Shown one piece after another: positions 1 through 11,639 of a stretch of 64,000 nucleotides of DNA. Each line of letters begins with the position of its first letter. Position 1 is the stretch's first letter. Under the pieces are notes generated by a model, which did not search any database, was not told the origin of the DNA, and saw only the letters and a program-made list of their open reading frames with translations. This DNA comes from Platanthera guangdongensis. Its lineage: Eukaryota > Streptophyta > Magnoliopsida > Asparagales > Orchidaceae. The stretch lies in the NCBI GenBank assembly GCA_039583875.1, contig CM077147.1, positions 160,951,866 to 161,015,865 of the forward strand, written 5' to 3'. The translations under genes were made by a program, and so were the position numbers.

Positions 1-1
1 T

Positions 2-1507
2 CTGGCTGATCGTATTCGGCAGGCTTTGGATATGGATGCTCATATGAAGCAGTTCATGGTAGAGGCTCTGGATGGGTCAAATTCCCAATTCGTCGTGGAG
101 GACGGATTACTTTGGAAAGACGGTCGTCTGTGCATCCCAAGTGTGGGTAATTTGCAGGTGGAGTTGTTGTATGAGGCACACCATACCAAGTACTCGATTC
201 ATCCGGGGAGCACGAAGATGTACCGTGATGTGAAGAAACTGTTTTGGTGGCCGGGTTTGAAGAAAGATGTGGCGCTATACGTAGCAAAGTGCCAAACTTG
301 CGCCTTGGTGAAGGCGGAGTGCCAAAAGCCGGGAGGATTTCTTAAGTCCTTGCCTATTCCGGAGTGAAAATTCGACGACATCTCTATGGACTTTGTGCAC
401 GGTTTGCCAAGGTCGCAAAAGGGGAACGACGCCATTTGGGTGTTCGTGGATCAGTTAACGAAGGTGTCGCATTTTATTCCGCATAGGAAGGATGATCCGG
501 TGGAGAAATTGGCAAAGCTTTATGTGGATAACATAGTACGGCTTCATGGTGTGCCCCGCAGCATCGTGAGTGACCGAGATGGGCGGTTCACGTCCAATGA
601 TTGGAGGCTTGTGCAGCAAATGTTGGGAATAAAGATGAAATTCAGCACAGCCTTCCATCCGCAAACGGATGGGCAGATCGAGAGGGTCAATAGAACCATG
701 GAAGACATGCTCCGCATGTGTGTCTTGGATTTTGGAAAGCAGTGGGAAGACCACCTGTATTTGGTGGAGTTCGCATACAACAATAGCTACCAAGTGAGTA
801 TTCAGATGGCGCCTTTCGAGGCCCTATATGGTAGAAAATGTCGCACGCCGTTGTCTTGGTTAGAAACGGTTGAGTCAAAGTTGTATAAGCGATTGGAAGT
901 GGTGGATGCTACTTCTTTGGTGAGAACCATTCGGGAGAGGTTGCTTATCACTCAGGACCGGCAAGCGAAGTACTATAATGCCAAGCACAGGAACGTGGAG
1001 TTCGCTGTGGGCGACTATGTGTACTTAAAGATCAAGCCGTTCAAGGGTGTCTCGCGAGTGCGGCGATTGAAAAAGCTAAGCCCGAGGTACCTTGGGCCGT
1101 TTGAGGTTCTGGAGCGAGTCGGTGAAGCGGCCTATAGGTTGAAGCTTTCAGTGGAGCTTAGTGGTTTACATGATGCATTCCATATTTCGGTGCTTCGGAA
1201 GGCGGTGCAAGAGCCTTCGCAAGTGATCGCGGTTGATCAAGTGCTGGTGGATAGTGGGCTGACGACAAAGGTCAGGCCCGTGCGGATTGAGGACTCGGAG
1301 GTCAAGCGGCTACGCAATAAAGAGATCAGGATGGTCAAGGTCCGGTGGGACAATTGCGGTCGTGAGGAGCTCTCTTGGGAGCGAGAGCAGACCATGCTTG
1401 ACGAGTATCCGGAGTTGTTCCGCTCAGGTACAAATTTTGGTTTTGTACATGTCTTTCCTTTATATAATTTCGTGGACGAAATTCTTTTAAGAGGGGGAGA
1501 GTTGTAA
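2..1507 (+). pseudogene. pol: Ty3/gypsy chromovirus integrase with chromodomain-like tail (3' part of pol)
   Basis: The reading frame is open from base 2 and enters from the left edge, so the rest of pol lies outside the window. It starts with an HHCC zinc-binding region (EAHHTKYSIHPG, then CQTC). The integrase core has a D in MDFVHGLP, a D in SDRDGRF and an E in DGQIERVN, 35 residues after the second D, so the D,D35E triad is intact. The tail (VKVRWDNCGREELSWE, then EYPELF) is the chromodomain-like end of plant chromoviruses, probably of the Tekay type. One TGA at 365-367 falls where the family has W (PE-stop-KFDDISMDF), so a single G-to-A change breaks the frame. A purine tract and the LTR follow directly. 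Confidence 0.93.
1486..1502 (+). other. Polypurine tract of the left gypsy element
   Basis: The purine run AGAGGGGGAGAG lies immediately before the TGTAAC start of the 3' LTR. It is preceded by GGACGAAATTC, a context common just before plant chromovirus LTRs. This is where plus-strand DNA synthesis would be primed. Confidence 0.8.
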
Positions 1508-3815
1508 CGCCCCGAAACTCAAAAGAGCGACGGGGGACGTTTTGAGCCAGTTTTGGGTTCTGGCTGCAGGCACACGGCCTGGGACACGGGCGTGTCCCAG
1601 GGCGTGTCAAGCTTGTGTCGACACTCAGCCGTGAAGTTGACATTTTGATCTCGACATTATGTCGAGACTGGGCACACGGCCTGCGACACGGGCGTGTCAC
1701 AAGGCGTGTCGACCCGTGTCGACACTTAGCCGCGAAGTCGACACTCTGCGTTCGACGAAGTGTCGAGACATGGCACACGGCCTGTGACACGGGCGTGTCG
1801 AAAGGCGTGTCGACCCGTGTCGACACTCGTCCCGGGGAGTCGACATTTTGCTCGACGTTGTGGCGAGACAAGGCACACGACCTAGGACACGGGCGTGTCC
1901 AAGGCCGTGTCGTCAGGTCGACGATCTTTGCTCGACGAAGTGTCGAGTGTCGAGACCGTGTACACAGCCTGGAGCCCAGGCGTGTTGAGGTGACACGGGC
2001 AAGGACACGGGCATGTCGTAGAACCTGTGCATTGCTCGGGTTGTTTTCGGGGACAAATGATGGGGCTACACGGCCGGCCACACGGTCGTGTCAGCTGGAA
2101 CACGGGCGTGTCAAGTCGAACACGGGCGTGTTCGATACCAGTGTGTTGTTCCAGGCGAGCCAATTTTGACGGCGAATGAGGCACACGGCCCTGGACATGG
2201 GCGTGTGCCAGGCCGTGTGCGGTCCAGATTGGGCATTTCAGTCCCGAATCAAAGCCGTTCGTTTCTTTATTTGATGATCCAACGGCTGGGGGTTGTTCCT
2301 GAAGGGATATACCCGGGATTGGGCCTTAGAAACCCTCACTTTTCATGAGTGGTTGTGTTTCTAAATCTTAGAAAGAGAGGAGAGCCAAGTAAGGAAGAAG
2401 AAGCTAGATCCGGCCATTGGAGGAGCTTCGAAGCTCCGATTCGCGAGCCGACTCCGGATCCACGGAGGCAAAGCTAGTGCGGTGATTTTCATCCGCTTAC
2501 TTTTCCATGGCGCCAAAGAGGAACGCTAGGGTAACGATTCTCTTCTTGAGCATGAGTAGCTCTCCTTCTTTGCATAGGAAGCCCGCTCTCGCGAGTTTGC
2601 GGTGAGTTGGAGGCGTTCCTTCGGGTAGATATGTGAAGTCCCCGTTGTTTAGAGTCCGTAAGCGAAAACGGACATAGGCATGATGTGTGAAGCCTACCCG
2701 GACATGTTGGTCTGGATCGACGATGTTGCATTGCATAAATGCCGGAGAAGACTCCGTGCTATTGGTTGTTTTTCGGGTTTTCTACACGGTAGATTGCAAC
2801 AGGGAGCCTTGGGGATTAACCCAAAGGTGCACCCGGAAAACTGGGCAGATACGTGATCTTGCCAACTTGGTGGCCTGAGAGCCAACTTGAACATAACCGG
2901 GTTATGTGAATTGTGATGGAAACGGGACTCGGGAGAAGTTTAACCCGCGCAAATGACTTAAATTGTCGTTGCGATGTGAGCACGGGTTAGATGGAACCGT
3001 ACCCGTTCTATGTCGTTCGGTTAAAGAGACCTAAGGGTACGTGGCACTTGCCGTTGGCATAGATTAGGGTCTTCGGCGGTCGATGGCTTAAATTGTCGTG
3101 ACCCAGGCCAAGAAGACAAATTGCTCATAGGTTTGGCCGTCAAAGTGGCGGTGGTGAGTCCGGAATGTCTATGGCTTTAATTGACGTGACATCGACCGGT
3201 TCACCGAGAATGTGCCCTGAGAGCACGGGGCGTGTGGCCGTGCGAGCCAACGTCTGTGATGAAATGGTTATATATATTTTATTGCTCGCTTATGCTAATG
3301 AAATGCAGGGAAGGAGCATCGCCGCCCCGAGTTGGGGGCGGGATCGTTATAATTTGGTCAGCATTGCTGACCGTTGCCTTGTTTTGCCACCGTGCGGTGG
3401 TTTGTTGCTTGCAGGTGCTGCTGGACCAAGCGGTCAATAGCGGGCTAAAGCCCAAAATGCGAAGCTGGCCCTCGAAGGCTTAATTGGAAGTGTTTACTGT
3501 TTTATTCATGTATGATCGGCATGCGTGCCGTGGTTTGTAAATCATGTAATATCAAGTGAAACATTTTGTAAGGCCTTAAGGCTTGTATTGGTTTATGTAT
3601 AACATTCCTATTTTGTATTAGTGGACATTCATGCTTTAGTGCTGGGTTCTTATTTGCAACATTTATAAACTGCTTCCGCTAGAATGTTCTGTATAGGACG
3701 TTATGATTGGTTGGATGGTTTTCATGAGTAACCACCCGGTCTGTCTATGGCATACGGCGTCGGGCCTCGGCCGGTCCTACTGCTATATGCTATGCGACGG
3801 ATAGGGGGTGTTACA
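1503..3815 (+). mobile_element. 3' LTR of the left Ty3/gypsy chromovirus
   Basis: The LTR begins TGTAACGCCCC right after the polypurine tract and ends GGGTGTTACA, giving TG...CA termini with a TGTAAC/GTTACA inverted terminal repeat. Its length is about 2.3 kb. The partner 5' LTR is outside the window, so the boundary at 3815 rests on terminal structure only. A CpG-rich repeat array fills the first third. The open frames inside it are incidental. Confidence 0.8.
1565..2225 (+). repeat. ACACGGGCGTGT-type array in the gypsy LTR
   Basis: The core GACACGGGCGTGTC, itself an inverted repeat, recurs near 1586, 1687, 1783 and 1886, giving about a 100-bp period. It continues in diverged form near 1996, 2080-2125 and 2190. 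Between the cores lie GTCGACAC and CTCGACGAAGTGTCGAG motifs, which are also inverted repeats. The array is very CpG rich. Confidence 0.8.
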
Positions 3816-4080
3816 GGATGTTAATCTGACATAATCAAAGTATTGCTGCAGCGTATAACTATAATTTTACTCGTGGGCTAGCTGATCCACTCTGCCGAGG
3901 GATACGACTATTTAAACTTAAACTTGTTTTTAATTTATAACTTATGGATTTCATTTAAACTGTAGAGTTTGGAGTCTTGCATGAGCACCTGCAGTTATCT
4001 CATGCACGACATAGCATCACAGTGCGTGTTTTCTCTTACTCAGATATAACTTAAATGTTGAGAAAATCCGGGCTGTGACA
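3816..4080. other. Unassigned spacer, no gene seen
   Basis: AT-rich sequence between the gypsy LTR and the copia remnant. One frame near 3858-3940 reads NFTRGLADPLCRG, faintly like the ADPLTKG signature at the end of copia RNase H. It is too short to call. Confidence 0.4.
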
Positions 4081-6443
4081 ATGACAGAGAAGGAGAGTGG
4101 GCAGTACCTGAAGGTACTTAGAACTGATCGAGGTGGGGATTATACCTCAAAGTTATTTGATTCATTCTGCAAAGAGCATGAGATTGCTCATCCGTTGACT
4201 ACAGCTTACTCATCTCAGCAGAACGGAGCTGCTGAGAGAAAGAACTTGACAATTCAAAACATGACAAGGATTATAATAAAGGGCAAGAGGTTGCCGAAGA
4301 TGTTTTGGGCTGAAGCAGTACAATGTGCTGTGTACTTGCTAAACAGATGTCCGACGAAGAGTGTGACGTTCAAGACTCCATATGAGGCATGGAGTGGATG
4401 GAAGCCTAGTGTTGAACACTTGAGGGTGTTTGGGTGTGTGGCTTATGCTCACATCCCTGATCAGAAGAGGAAGAAGCTTGATGGCAAGAGCGAGAAGTCT
4501 ATATTTGTAGGCTACGCTCTGATGAGTAAAACTTACAAGTTATACAATCCTGTGATGAAGAAGACAATTATCTCTAGAGATGTGCTGTTTGAAGAAGATA
4601 GCTATTGGAGTTGGGATGAGAAGAAGAGAAGCGTCAAAGTAATGTTTTATGATGATGATGAAGAAGGTGGTCATGAAGCTGAAGCTGAGGATGATAGAGC
4701 TGAACCACCATCACCAACGAGTAGAGATTCAGGGGGAGCTTTTACTCCCTACTAGAATGGAGTAAGCTCTAACAGAAGCAGTTTTGATGGAGCAAGCACT
4801 AGTAGGAGAAACTCTGAAAGTACTCAACCTAGGATGAGAAGTTTGGAAGAGATCTACGAGGAGACATAGCTGATTCATGCTAATTTTGTTTATATTTTCT
4901 TTTAGCAGATTGTGAACCATACTCGTATGAAGAAGCTTCTCAGGAGAAGACTTGGAGGAAGATGATGGATAAAGAGATGACATCTAGCAAGAAGAATGAT
5001 ACTTGGGAGTTGGTCACTCTGTCGGGAGGTTCCAAGCCCATTGGGGTGAAATGAGTGTATAGAGTGAAGACAAACAAGGATGGAGAAGTGGAGAAGCACA
5101 AGACAAGACTCATCGTGAAAGACTATCGACAAGTCCAAGGTGTGGACTACGACGAGGTCTTCGCTCCAGTAGCTCGAATTGATACCATCAGGCTAATTAT
5201 CGCACTAACAGCTCAGTATAAGTGGAAGATCTGTTAGATGGATGTAAAGTCTGCTTTCCTAAATAGATACTTGGAGGAGGATGTGTATGTCCAGCAGCCA
5301 CCTGGATATGAAGTGAAAGGTCAAGAGAAGAATGTTTACAAGCTAATGAAGGCTTTTTATGGGTTAAAGTAAGTGCCTCATGTGCGGAATGAAAGAATAA
5401 ATGCATACTTTTAGAAGAACGAGTACATGAAGAGCCCGTATGAGTATGCACTCTACACGAAGTTGGATAAGAATGGTGATTTCATGGTCGTATGCTTGTA
5501 TGTTGACGACATGATATTCACTGGCAATAATTCTTGCATATTCGAGGAGTTTAGGAGGACAATGAAGAAGGAGTTTGAGATGACAGATCTGGGTGAACTC
5601 ACTTACTTCTTGGGCATTAAGGTACAATAGAGTGAAGAAAAGATCTTCATCTCTCAGAAGAAGTTTGTGGAGGAGATTCTTAAGAAGTTTTGGATGGAGA
5701 ATAGCAAAGCTATCTCTACTCCTGCAGATCCGGGAGTCAAGCTGAGGAAATATTCGGAGGAAGTAGTTGACTCTACAATGTTCAAGAGTCTAGTTGGTAG
5801 TCTACGCTACCTGACTTTCACAAGGCCTGATATTATGTATGCAGTTGGAGTGGCCAACAGATACATGGAGGAGCCAAAACAAGATCACTTCACGAAAGCG
5901 GAGAGGATCTTGAGGTATGTGAATGAGACAAACGATCATGGTTTGATGCACTCATCTGCAGAGGAGTTGAAGCTGGTCGGGTACTCCGACAGTGACTATG
6001 GTGGTGATGTTAATGACCGAGAAAGAACTTTCGGGTACGCTTTTCATGTGGGAACAACCGTATTCTCATGGAGCTCGAAGAAGCAGACAACGATTGTTGT
6101 GTCTACCTGCGAAACTGAGTACATTGCAGCGACAGCCTGTATTTGTCAGGCGATTTGGCTGAGAAATCTCTTGCAGGAGTTGCATCATGCACATGATGTT
6201 CATGTGATGGTGTATGTTGATAACATGTCTGCGATTCAGCTAGCGAAGAATCAAGTGTTGCATGGACGCAACAAACATATAGAGACAAAGTATCATTTCC
6301 TTCGAGAGTAGGTGCAACAAAACGTGGTGGAGTTGGTTTATTGTCTCACAGGAGATCAGATGGCAGACATCTTTACAAAAGCGTTAAAGACTGAGATGTT
6401 TCTAAAATGTAAAAGCAAACTCGGCATGAGCTGCCATGTTTGA
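4081..6443 (+). pseudogene. pol: Ty1/copia pol remnant (integrase core, RT, RNase H)
   Basis: The remnant starts inside the integrase core (LRTDRGGDYTS, then SSQQNGAAERKN, then LRVFGCVAY). After a gap come the RT N-terminal part (KTRLIVKDYRQVQGVDYDEVF), the catalytic motif YVDDMIFTG, the thumb (TRPDIMYAVG) and RNase H (YSDSDYGG, VDNMSAIQLA, DIFTKAL), ending in SCHV just before the polypurine tract. The frame is broken by several stops, for example TAG at 5236, TAA at 5371, TAG at 5628 and TAG at 6309. Gag, protease and the integrase N-terminus are missing. The lineage is not assigned; the RT is generally Tork-like. Confidence 0.9.
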
Positions 6444-6452
6444 GGGGGAGGA
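6442..6452 (+). other. Polypurine tract of the left copia element
   Basis: GAGGGGGAGGA directly precedes the TGTTAATG start of the LTR and overlaps the pol stop codon TGA at 6441-6443, the usual tight copia arrangement. Confidence 0.75.
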
Positions 6453-6488
6453 TGTTAATGAAATGACATGTTTGACCGAAGTCATAGT

Positions 6489-6514
6489 GGCATATATATA
6501 TATATATATATATA
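6489..6514 (+). repeat. (TA)n tract
   Basis: About 13 TA dinucleotides. With the longer tract at 7089-7291 it brackets the GC-rich insert inside the copia LTR. Confidence 0.95.
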
Positions 6515-6645
6515 CGAGTCGCAGGCACGGGCCTCCGGCCCGATGGCTACGTGCCACAGTACCTGACCGCCGACGGCGGGCTTCGCCCGCCCACCACCCC
6601 CGGCAGGCTCCGCCCGAACCCCCCCGGCGGGCTCCGACCGCCCAA
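6515..6645 (+). repeat. GC-rich tandem motif block
   Basis: Three diverged units of about 28 bp carry GGCGGGCTTCGCCCGCC, GGCAGGCTCCGCCCGAA and GGCGGGCTCCGACCGCC. Each is a short inverted repeat. The block is sharply different in base composition from the AT-rich sequence on both sides. Confidence 0.75.
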
Positions 6646-6744
6646 TTTAAATTTATATTAACATTTTTAAATTTTATATAATATATTATATATATTATAA
6701 TATTAATTTAATTTTTATATATAAAAAAAGGAAAATCCCCCCCC

Positions 6745-6876
6745 TTCACGGTCTTCTCCACCGCCGGCGGCGGAGCCGCCGGCGGCCTGACCGGCTGCCC
6801 CCGGCAGGTTCGCCGGGAGCAGACGAACCTGCCGGGGGCAGCCGGTCAGGCCGCCGGCGGTGGTGAAGACCGTGAA
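6745..6876 (+). repeat. Long GC-rich foldback (hairpin)
   Basis: The left arm 6745-6811 and right arm 6824-6876 are nearly perfect reverse complements (TTCACGGTCTTC...CCGGCAGGTTCG against CGAACCTGCCGG...GAAGACCGTGAA). They are separated by a 12-nt loop at 6812-6823. The left arm has one 15-nt extra copy of CGGAGCCGCCGGCGG, which would bulge. C8 and G-rich runs extend the pairing outwards. Confidence 0.9.
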
Positions 6877-7088
6877 AGGAGGGGGGGGGGGCGATTTCGG
6901 AGATCGTGAAAGAGGAGAGAGAAGGCTGCAGTGTTTTTGGGTTTTTTTTTATTTGTAGACCTAAATCACTATTTGCAGTCCCAGATTGAACGGTTCAGGA
7001 ATAAAACAATCAAATCCGATGACCCATATAAATAGCCTATTTTTGAACTCATTGTTATTGGCAGAACCTTATATATTTTTTTAGAATA

Positions 7089-7291
<203 letters not shown>

Positions 7292-7389
7292 ATGTTGTAT
7301 TAATTGACAGCATAAATGGCATGAATGGCGTGAACCGAGAATGTTTTAATAACAAGACATGTGGTGTGTTTTCATTGGAAGAGAAAATC

Positions 7390-7396
7390 TATAAAA
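7390..7396 (+). promoter_or_regulatory. TATA box of the left copia LTR
   Basis: TATAAAA in the context AATCTATAAAAGGCATAG, about 560 bp before the LTR end. It is placed as expected for the U3/R boundary. Confidence 0.55.
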
Positions 7397-7948
7397 GGCA
7401 TAGATTGTGAACAACGCCATTAAGAGCGCCATTAAGAGAGCAAAAGCTTAGGAAGGAGAACAGTAAAACCTGCTGACAGGTTTTTGTTGCAATGCGGACA
7501 GGTTTTTTGCATTTTTTGAAACCTGCGGACAGGTTTTTTTGCAACGCACGTGAACTCAAAGTTTCGGCAAGCCTTGTGTGGTCACAGGCGGCAGACATGA
7601 GTTCTTTGAGGATAGCTTCTTGCAAACAAAAAACCTTGCAGACAGTAAGGTGGTGGACAACAGCACCTATATTGAACAGTTAACTCATTGGTGGATAACA
7701 TGCTTGGCGGACATTAAGCTTGGCGAACTGGAGTTTTGCGGATAACAAGTTTTTGGGCGATCAAGCTTCAAGCGAAGCGGGTTACAGTCTTGATCAAACC
7801 TGTTTGCAAGTTTTTAGCGTGTGCTTGTGTAGTGAAGTTGTGTTGAGTTATAACTCAAATGACTTGTGTTGTAGCTTTATAAATCTTTGATATAAAAAAA
7901 GAAAGTTTGTTTGTTTGTCAATTAGTGCCCATTTATAAGCTTCCAACA

Positions 7949-8381
7949 CAATTGACTCTTTCGTACCTGGACCTTCAATTTTGTTGGGATATAATGCGAA
8001 AATTATCCTTTAGACGCAAATAAATAAATACATGGTATACAAAAATGCATAAATCTGAACAAGAAACTCGGTATATATATATATTATAAGTAAAATACAG
8101 CTTGAAGAAATATACCGACGTTCGTTACAAAATACACTATGAAAAAGATGGACTCGCTCGATCCACAGGAGAGAGAATAATCTGGACTGCAATCTGCTAG
8201 CACATTGGACGCACACGGTTCGCTGAGAACATTCGTCGTTGAGTGACGAGCAAACCAGCCGCTACCACCGGAGAAGCACCGTCGAGACCAATTGCACGCG
8301 GGTGGCACCACTAGAGAGAAACACCATCAAAGCCACTGCACTCCCGCATGCCTTTGCTGCCGCACCTGCACCACATCACTC
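7949..8381 (-). other. Unassigned flank, possibly part of another minus-strand LTR
   Basis: No domain is recognised. Read on the minus strand it ends ATATCCCAACA at 7983, an LTR-like terminus, but no partner is visible. Element E was inserted on its right side at 8382. Confidence 0.35.
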
Positions 8382-8645
8382 TGTGGGGAAATTTAAATAA
8401 CAGAGTTTTTCATTCACGAAAAAGTTAATTTATATGAGTATGACCCCCTAGTTATAGGGGAGAGAAAAAGGGAAGAGAATACAACAGACGATGTGTGACT
8501 AAATTACAACATGCTAAATAGGCGGACTGACACTTTCAAATCGCTTGAACTGAGAGGTCAGGCATGTTATCCGCTTTATATCAAGAGTCCTCCTGGTTTC
8601 CTCCTCAGACCGAAACTAACCCCCAGAAGCACCACAAGTGGTCAG
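8382..8645 (-). mobile_element. Element E (Ty1/copia) 3' LTR, distal half
   Basis: This is the 3' end of the minus-strand LTR of element E, ending at TGTGGGGAAATT when read on the plus strand. Its other half is at 51710-52180; element A was inserted between them. The last five bases, GTCAG (8641-8645), are repeated at 51705-51709. Joined, the LTR is about 735 bp with TGCTAG...CCCCACA ends. Confidence 0.75.
8641..8645. repeat. Target-site duplication of element A (left copy; right copy 51705-51709)
   Basis: GTCAG occurs directly outside both outer ends of element A: before TGAAATTT at 8646 and after CCCAACA at 51704. The 43-kb spacing reflects later insertions of B, C and D inside A. Confidence 0.85.
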
Positions 8646-10189
8646 TGAAATTTTTGATTTCAAGAACAACTAATCACCTATAGGGGGGGGGGGGCTCGGG
8701 GTGAATAGGTCCAATTCCAAAAACTTAAGCAACTAATTGATTAATATCACATAACAACAATCTCATCACAATCAAAACCAGCACAGCACAATACACAAAA
8801 TTTTATAGTGGTTCCCCAATTGATGGGTACATCCACTTTCCCCCCTCCGCCTATCTAGCAGTATACTAGATTCGGCCAAACTTCCTTCTATCTTTCTCAG
8901 ATCCTCAGATCTTACAGCTCAGATCCCAACCGACTCCTACAACTCGGGTACAAGCCCTAGCACTCAGATCACAAAGATCCTACAACTCACGTTCTTCCCA
9001 AGAACTCTACCTCAGAGTGACTCCACACTCCTACAGCTCAGGCAATCCTGCCCTACCTCAGTGTGAATCCACATACCTACAACTCAGGCAACTCCTGCCC
9101 TACCTCAGCCTTTATAACACAGACTTACAATTCAGGCCTTAGCCTTACCACTCAGATTTAGAATGAATCTTACAAAAAATATTAAAGATGATGAATTATA
9201 GACACCAGAGAAAATTCTCTGTTCCTGTCTACCTGTACTGAGCAGATATCAACCCTAACTTCTTCTTCACAGCAACAAGATGATACAGAGATCTTGAAAT
9301 GATGCCTGACTTGTTCTGAAATCAACTAGCAGATGAATTTTCTTCTTCTTCTTCTTCTTCAGGAATATCTCCTGATCTGGACTGAGCAGATTTCAGCCCT
9401 TCCTTCTTCTTTGATCCAGCAAATTGATCTTCAGATTCTTGCTCGGTTTGGATTTGGAAGATAACTTCAGCTAGGGCATGCCTATGCTGATTTGTCTCTC
9501 TCAGAGGATTATCCTAAACCTGTTGTAGTAGATGTTGATTGCACCAACAAACTCAAAAGCCCTTCAGATTTGATCATGAAGTTCTTGGCTTCTACAACAA
9601 TGACAGATGAAGATGACGAACTCCGCTTCTCATTTTTTAATTAAAAATTAATCCAATTAATTCATTAATCATATATTTAGATCTCGATCTCTTCTGATAT
9701 TTATAATCTTGTCACATTGGCGAGATGATCGACACGTGTCTCAGTTTTAACGGTGGTTAAAACCTCAACTATATTAACTTAAGATCCACTGTATATTGAC
9801 GACGACTTTAATATCGATTTGCATCGAATATGAACTTTGTTGACTTGTTGACTTTGCTGAGTCAGCATCATTCTGAACTTAGCCAAAATCAACTAACTTT
9901 TCTGAAATCCTGCATTCGACGAACTTCAAACTTAGCTCGACGAAATCTGAACTCTGGTTGACGAAACAGTGAATCTGAGATCGACGAATTCTCTCAGCCC
10001 AGTTCTTTCTTCAGGTGAAGGCTGAGTTCGATGAATTCTCTGAACTCTTATCGATGAAATCTAAACTCCGGTCGACGATTTTGATAGATGAGTCCTTCTT
10101 ATAGGTAAAAGCTGAGATCGACAAACTCTAAACTTTAGTCGACGAAATCTAAACTCCGGTCGCCGATTCTGATAGAATCAGCGATTCTG

Positions 10190-10303
10190 TGTAACAACCC
10201 CATCCGTTCATATGGTATATTCTAGAAGGTCCGGCCGGGACACGCCCGTGTCTCAGGCCGTGTCACCCAAAAATTTCCTATTTCCGAACTTTGGGCTGTT
10301 ACA
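10190..10303. mobile_element. 114-bp LTR-like mini-element inside the LTR of A
   Basis: The ends TGTAACAACCC and GGGCTGTTACA form an 11-bp terminal inverted repeat with one mismatch. The flanks TTCTG and ATCTG match at four of five bases, suggesting a target-site duplication. It carries GACACGCCCGTGTC, the same core as the left gypsy LTR array, and may be an internally deleted solo LTR of a related chromovirus. Confidence 0.5.
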
Positions 10304-10329
10304 ATCTGGACTTAGAAATTTCTTCAGCT

Positions 10330-10800
10330 TTGCTTGATGGCGTTGAGAGCGTTGAGTGAGCTTGCCTCTCTCAACGATTCTGAACTTAGCCGATTTTTTG
10401 GATTCTTCACAGTAAGGCTATGAAAAGATAGTCTTGACTCAACGCTTCTAACTGTATGACGTTGAGTGAGTTGAGCTCACTCAACGCTTCTGGACTTGGC
10501 CGATTTTCTCAGGCTTTGTCTCAGCGATCTCAATGCTTTCTTCTCAGCGGTCTCAGTTGTCTCAGCGCTTTTTGCTGAATGGCGTTGAGTGAGCTTACCT
10601 CACTCAATGCTTTTGGACTCAGGTAATTTTCCTGCCTGCCTTATCTCAGCGTTATTAGCTGGATGGCGTTGAGTGAGCTTGTCTCACTCAACGCTTTTGG
10701 ACTTAGGTAATTTTCCTGCCTGCCTTCTCTCAGCGTTATTAGCTAGATGGCGTTGAGTGAGCTTGCCTCACTCAACGCTTTTGGACTTGAGTAATTTTTT
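10330..10800 (-). repeat. Tandem hairpin repeats in the LTR of A
   Basis: Units of about 85-110 bp carry GCGTTGAGTGAG, a 5-nt loop, and CTCACTCAACGC, a 12-bp perfect stem. The clearest copies are at about 10581, 10667 and 10749; older ones are near 10340 and 10460. The same units reappear at 51306-51520 in the 5' LTR remnant. Confidence 0.85.
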
Positions 10801-10978
10801 GAGTTTCCAGCTCCACCTTGAGTCCACCTGTCATTGTCTCTTGAACTAGTTGTCCAATCATTATGACAAGACTAACTTGTATGCAAGAACTTAACCATAC
10901 ATCAAATACAACTATGTCTATCTCATTGACATGTTTGACATCATCAAATCAAGGCCATTAGGATCAATGGACCCAACA

Positions 10979-11639
10979 ATCTCCCCCTATTTGAAGATGT
11001 CAAAACCACTGATCAAGCATGTCAAAACCACAGATCAAGCTTCTTTAGTCAATGAGATACACATTACACAGGAAATAAAAGCATATTCATATTAAATTCA
11101 GTGAAATGAATTTTACCTACTCCCCCTGGATTTCTACAGGGTGAGTTACACCTTAGAGGATTACCTCTTATCTTGATCTCCCTATGACTTTCTCCCCCTG
11201 TGTTTCTGCCATGAAGGAGCTTGATCCTTTCTGATAGTCTTCTTCTATCTCTCCCCCTTGAGCTTGAACAACCAAAGGTAAACATGACCTCCATCTCTCC
11301 CCCTTTTTGACCTCTTCAGATAGTCAGGAAGGAGCACTAGGTCTTTTTCTTCCCTTGTGTTCTCCCCCTAGCTGATGTAAATGAAGCCAGGATTACAGCT
11401 GCCAACATGCCTCTTATTCAGTGCTGACATGTATATCACTTGATACCACTTGACAACACATGAAATTCAGTATCACTAGAAATTCTCTACACCACTAGAG
11501 AAGACTACTTAAAAGTCTCTAGTCTTGCAGCTGTTGATACCACTTGAGAAGAAGCATCTTCTCTCATCTTGCTTTCCATTAGGTCTGCAGAACCTGCAAA
11601 AAGAACAAACCTGTACCAAACATAATACCTTAGGGAATA
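10979..11639 (-). other. Element A 3' untranslated region with repeated polypurine-like tracts
   Basis: No ORF. On the minus strand, AGGGGGAGA-like tracts occur next to the LTR (10979-10990) and again near 11119, 11190, 11250, 11297 and 11360. The stretch separates the end of RNase H from the LTR. No third ORF like that of D is seen here. Confidence 0.7.

Larger units (their letters stand above)
8646..10978 (-). mobile_element. Element A 3' LTR
   Basis: On the minus strand it runs from TGTTGGGTCCATTG (10978) to ...AAATTTCA (8646), about 2.33 kb. A polypurine tract lies just outside at 10979-10993. Near the 3' end is CCCCGAGCCCCC with a TATTCACC motif typical of SIRE LTRs. It contains hairpin tandem repeats (10330-10800), a CGACGAA-rich stretch (9905-10150) and a 114-bp inserted mini-element. 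Confidence 0.85.

Noticed and set aside
3858..3940. NFTRGLADPLCRG frame, possible end of another copia pol
   Set aside because: Only about a dozen residues match loosely and no other domain is nearby.
7983..8486. Possible solo LTR TGTTGGG...ACAACA
   Set aside because: No matching flanking duplication, and the right half belongs to the LTR of E.
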